A stretch of 32,411 nucleotides of DNA from a virus, in IMG/VR virus record IMGVR_UViG_3300024359_000022, positions 1-32,411 of that record. One strand, written 5' to 3'. Made by a program: the position numbers and the translations under genes. Below are positions 30,765-32,411 of the stretch, piece after piece (positions within the stretch are counted from its first letter, which is position 1; every line of letters begins with the position of its first letter). The notes below the pieces were generated by a model. It did no database searches, was not told the origin of the DNA, and saw only the letters and a list, made by a program, of their open reading frames with translations.

Positions 30765-31438
30765 TTTAGCTTTACGCCTTTCAAATAATCGTCGGCGCTT
30801 GTCTGCCAGATGTCGCAAAGCCATTCTGGCAAGTTTACCTCGCCTGGCGTCTTGGCAACTTTTGAGAATCCAGCGAACAATCGCCCGCCAAGAATGATCG
30901 GCTTCAGAAAATTGTAAACTTGCTCCGGTGTTTCCATGGCAGACACTTTCTCGCTGATCTGCTCAAGTGTGCCTTCAATGCATGCATTGCCAGCATAAGT
31001 TGACGCGCGAACAATTCGACAGACTTCGTCGCGTGATAACATCTCGCCGCGATCAAGTCCCAGCTTCTTTGCGTGCGCCTCGGCTTCGCGGATCTGCTTA
31101 TCAATTTTTAAATAAGCATTGAGCGCAATCTTTTCGCGCTCTTCATCAAATGCATCCTTCGCAGTTTGCAGCTCTGCAAAGTATTCGTCGCGCAACTCTT
31201 CGGCCGTCTTCGCTTCGCTCTTCTTGCGCTTCTTGCTCGGCCGCTTCGGCTGCGTCGCTTTCACATGCTCTGCAACTAGCGCCTTTGTTTTGGCTGGCAG
31301 TCTGGTCCGAGTCTTCAGCCATTCCAGATCGGCATGGCCGCCGTCATCGGGGAAGCCTTCCGACAACCAATTTTTCATCGTCGGAATGCTGCACCCGTAT
31401 TTCTGTGCGCGGCCGCCTAATGTTTTTTTGTTCGCCAT
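30761..31438 (-). CDS. Terminase small subunit
   Basis: The 225-aa protein begins MANKKTLGGRAQKYGCSIPT followed by MKNWLSEGFP, a Nu1-like N-terminal winged helix for recognising the packaging site. A central basic/acidic helical region (KRPSKKRKKSEAKTAEELRD, then EREKIALNAYLKIDKQIREA) probably drives oligomerisation. The C-terminus (LPEWLCDIWQTSADDYLKG) would contact the large subunit, as in gpNu1. It is longer than gpNu1 (181 aa). The stop overlaps the large terminase ATG. Confidence 0.85.
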   Translation of the reverse strand: MANKKTLGGRAQKYGCSIPTMKNWLSEGFPDDGGHADLEWLKTRTRLPAKTKALVAEHVKATQPKRPSKKRKKSEAKTAEELRDEYFAELQTAKDAFDEEREKIALNAYLKIDKQIREAEAHAKKLGLDRGEMLSRDEVCRIVRASTYAGNACIEGTLEQISEKVSAMETPEQVYNFLKPIILGGRLFAGFSKVAKTPGEVNLPEWLCDIWQTSADDYLKGVKLK

Positions 31439-31563
31439 GTCTGCTAGCTTATATTGATTTTTTGAATTTACAAAATTCGATTTTTTTACACGAAGTCGCT
31501 AAACCCAAGATGGCCTCTTTTCAAAAAGATTCCTTATACCCCCCCATCCTAGTATTAGCGCAA
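31439..31563. other. Non-coding gap before the small terminase gene; possible cos or operator region
   Basis: This 125-nt gap holds no plausible gene. It contains a perfect 6+6 inverted repeat (GAATTT-aca-AAATTC, 31464-31478), a C7 run near 31545, and the palindromic CTTTTTGAAAAG on the minus strand. In lambda the packaging site lies just before Nu1, so this is one candidate site for TerS binding or cleavage. No overhang can be identified from sequence. Confidence 0.4.
31464..31478. repeat. Inverted repeat upstream of terS
   Basis: GAATTT and AAATTC flank a 3-bp spacer, forming a symmetric 15-bp site about 25 nt before the small terminase start. It is suited to a dimeric DNA-binding protein such as the adjacent ribbon-helix-helix regulator or TerS. 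Confidence 0.5.
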
Positions 31564-31749
31564 CTAATCATCTGTAGCGAGCATCGTCTCGTGGACAAGC
31601 TGAACTGACTCCACGATCATCTGCACCTTGGACGTGCCGTGTTTGGCCGCCAGCTCTTCAAGCTGCGACACTGTGACATGAGGTAGCCGGAAGCTGCACA
31701 TCTTAGTGCCGCCCCTAGGCTGCCATTGTTTAACTGGTTTCTGATTCAT
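31564..31749 (-). CDS. Ribbon-helix-helix DNA-binding regulator
   Basis: The 61-aa protein has the RHH/CopG pattern: a basic N-terminal tail (MNQKPVKQWQPRGGTKM), the strand CSFRLPHV, then TVSQLEELAAKHGTSKVQMI and VESVQLVHETM as the two helices. RHH dimers bind short inverted repeats. Short inverted repeats lie upstream (31791-31841) and downstream (31464-31478). The promoter's -10 lies only 8 nt from the ATG, so the mRNA may be leaderless. It probably regulates itself and the packaging/head genes. Confidence 0.78.
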   Translation of the reverse strand: MNQKPVKQWQPRGGTKMCSFRLPHVTVSQLEELAAKHGTSKVQMIVESVQLVHETMLATDD

Positions 31750-31757
31750 GGCGCTAA

Positions 31758-31785
31758 TGTATAGACATCATACTTGTAAAGTCAA
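31758..31785 (-). promoter_or_regulatory. Sigma70-like promoter for the regulator and packaging genes
   Basis: On the minus strand TTGACT (31785-31780) and TATACA (31763-31758) are separated by 16 nt. The expected transcription start is within about two bases of the ATG at 31749. It is the best-matched promoter in the window. Confidence 0.7.
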
Positions 31786-31790
31786 GCAAA

Positions 31791-31841
31791 TGAGAATGAG
31801 TCTCAGTATATCAAATTGGCGTGTATGAACATTTTATACAC
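31791..31841. promoter_or_regulatory. Two inverted repeats beside the promoter (operator candidates)
   Basis: TGAGA-atgag-TCTCA at 31791-31805 and GTGTAT-gaacatttt-ATACAC at 31821-31841 are short perfect inverted repeats just upstream of the -35. They could be operators for the adjacent RHH protein, or a host activator site. The two half-site sequences differ. Confidence 0.4.
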
Positions 31842-31980
31842 CCTATGAATCTATGATTACTATGAATATTATGAATATATTATAGATAAACGACTTACAA
31901 AAGATAAAGACTAACGATAAAATTTGAATTCATAACATTCAAGGCATGTATAACATTCAAGGCATGTATAACATTCATAA
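31824..31980. repeat. AT-rich iteron-like region (origin or packaging-site candidate)
   Basis: In this non-coding stretch TATGAA(T/C) or its near-variant TATGATT starts at 31824, 31844, 31852, 31861 and 31870, the last four at 8-9 nt intervals. The inverted form ATTCATA appears at 31928-31934 and 31973-31979. The region is strongly AT-rich with no plausible gene on either strand. Clustered iterons next to AT-rich DNA are typical of replication origins; regularly spaced repeats also occur at terminase binding sites. Confidence 0.6.
31931..31976. repeat. 18-bp tandem repeat, about 2.6 copies
   Basis: The unit TATAACATTCAAGGCATG occurs at 31931-31948 (first base C), 31949-31966 and partially at 31967-31977. 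It lies within the iteron-like region and is nearly exact, so it could be a set of protein-binding sites. Confidence 0.85.
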
Positions 31981-32046
31981 ATTCACAGTATTCGAGGCAG
32001 TAGAGTTTTACATTTGAAAGCATAATCTGCCATGATCACCAGGCAC

Positions 32047-32072
32047 AAAAAAGCGCCCCTTCCGGGACGCTT
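32047..32072 (-). terminator. Intrinsic terminator after the 67-aa gene
   Basis: AGCGTCCC pairs with GGGGCGCT (one G-T pair) around a GGAA tetraloop, followed by six T on the minus strand. It ends the endolysin/junction-gene transcript about 30 nt after the last stop and isolates the iteron region. Confidence 0.85.
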
Positions 32073-32101
32073 GAATCGTCAACATGATGGTTGCTTGGTC
32101 C

Positions 32102-32305
32102 TCAATGATCCAGCAGCGAGTGATCCATGGAATCCCAAATAGTATCTAATGCTTCGTCTGCATCCTTAAACTTATGACCATGCTTGCGCCATGATCTAAC
32201 TTGGGTGTTAATCCAATTTAATTCATCTTGCAGCTCGCCAGCCTTCCGGCATAGGTCAAACTCATATTGGTCATCCGGTAGTTTAAATTCTAGTTTAGCT
32301 CTCAT
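32102..32305 (-). CDS. Small conserved phage protein, 67 aa
   Basis: The product starts MRAKLEFKLPDDQYEFDLCR and continues as an amphipathic helical protein (KAGELQDELNWINTQVRSWR), ending MDHSLLDH. The pattern K-x-x-x-E-F-x-L-P-(D/E)-(D/E)-x-x-(E/D)-F-x-L is seen in a widespread small phage protein of unknown function. Its ATG overlaps the stop of the junction gene (ATGA), and a terminator follows. Confidence 0.8.
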   Translation of the reverse strand: MRAKLEFKLPDDQYEFDLCRKAGELQDELNWINTQVRSWRKHGHKFKDADEALDTIWDSMDHSLLDH

Positions 32306-32411
32306 AGTGCTTTTAGTTTGTATTTAATTCCATCTACTTCGACAACTTTACCCTCACAAGTCCTAGCTGACTTAGGTGTTCCTCGCTTGTAGCCATTACT
32401 CTCCTCGTAGT
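32302..32411 (-). CDS. Hypothetical protein, C-terminal 35 residues (runs off the right edge)
   Basis: The visible end is YEESNGYKRGTPKSARTCEG followed by KVVEVDGIKYKLKAL and a TGA that overlaps the next start. It reads with two bases left over at the right edge, which complete the single leftover base of the fragment at 1-205 (forming a CAC codon). Joined, the protein is 104 aa, with the acidic N-terminal part from the left edge. No family is recognised. It is probably the same gene as the left-edge fragment. Confidence 0.72.
   Translation of the reverse strand, partial: YEESNGYKRGTPKSARTCEGKVVEVDGIKYKLKAL

Noticed and set aside
31150-31608. Plus-strand frame of 152 codons across the terS start and gap
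   Set aside because: Antisense to the small terminase, no recognisable domain, and no promoter or start signal.
31931-31980. Short direct repeats considered as a CRISPR array
   Set aside because: The 18-bp units are head-to-tail with no spacers, and no cas genes are present.
1-32411. Integrase, CI-like repressor or tRNA genes
   Set aside because: No product with tyrosine/serine recombinase motifs, no CI-type repressor, and no tRNA-like cloverleaf noticed on reading; a tRNAscan search would settle the last.

Overview
The window looks like an essentially complete genome of a tailed, siphovirus-like dsDNA phage with lambda-type head and tail genes. Every supported gene is on the minus strand, so the map reads from high to low coordinates. 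The two ends appear to join: a gene that starts at 205 and runs off the left end continues in frame into the gene fragment at the right end. Joined, they give 315 nt, or 104 codons plus a stop, so the sequence is probably a circular or permuted genome of about 32.4 kb cut inside one gene. I see no integrase, CI-like repressor, tRNA, RNA polymerase or DNA polymerase. A virulent lifestyle and use of the host replisome are therefore likely, but these are inferences from absence.

Host: most genes have A-rich leaders without a Shine-Dalgarno sequence, and only a few (for example those starting at 14892 and 12447) have a clear one. The primase N-terminus resembles the BT4734/VirE-type domain common in Bacteroidota. 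A lipoprotein and a short membrane coiled-coil protein that could be spanins suggest a Gram-negative host. Bacteroidota or another group with little SD use fits, but the host cannot be fixed from this sequence.

Layout in transcription order. (1) 32411-31750: end of the junction gene, a small conserved phage protein, a terminator, and an AT-rich non-coding region with iteron-like repeats. (2) 31749-28971: ribbon-helix-helix regulator, small terminase, GpA-type large terminase. (3) 28942-23702: gpW-like connector, portal, ClpP protease-scaffold, major capsid protein, head-tail connectors and tail completion protein. (4) 23700-19443: tail terminator, tail tube, assembly protein, tape measure and distal tail proteins. 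(5) 19438-15551: tail-tip/fibre proteins, including a lectin-like one. (6) 15551-14324: membrane and lipoprotein genes (lysis candidates) and DUF1353. (7) 14214-9237: recombination and early module (PD-(D/E)XK exonuclease, MazG, Sak4-like ATPase, DUF669, SF2 helicase). (8) 9219-810: C5 methyltransferase with a long second reading frame inside it, RusA, SNF2-helicase/methyltransferase fusion, PrimPol-helicase, metallophosphoesterase, dNMP kinase. (9) 695-276: secreted SleB-type endolysin, then the junction gene.

Regulation visible in the sequence: a 15-nt element, TAATGTATTGACAAG, containing a perfect -35 hexamer occurs at the head of three gene blocks (near 14319, 9219 and 733). Related TTGACA sites precede the tail tube gene, the fibre block and the gpW-like gene. 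Intrinsic terminators end blocks and also follow the major capsid and tail tube genes. Very small genes fill almost every apparent gap and are joined to their neighbours by TAATG or ATGA overlaps.

The most unusual feature is the methyltransferase at 9219-7918. A second frame, 395 codons long, runs through almost the whole gene and carries WPT-type repeats plus a segment I associate with the C-terminal region of phage C5 methyltransferases.
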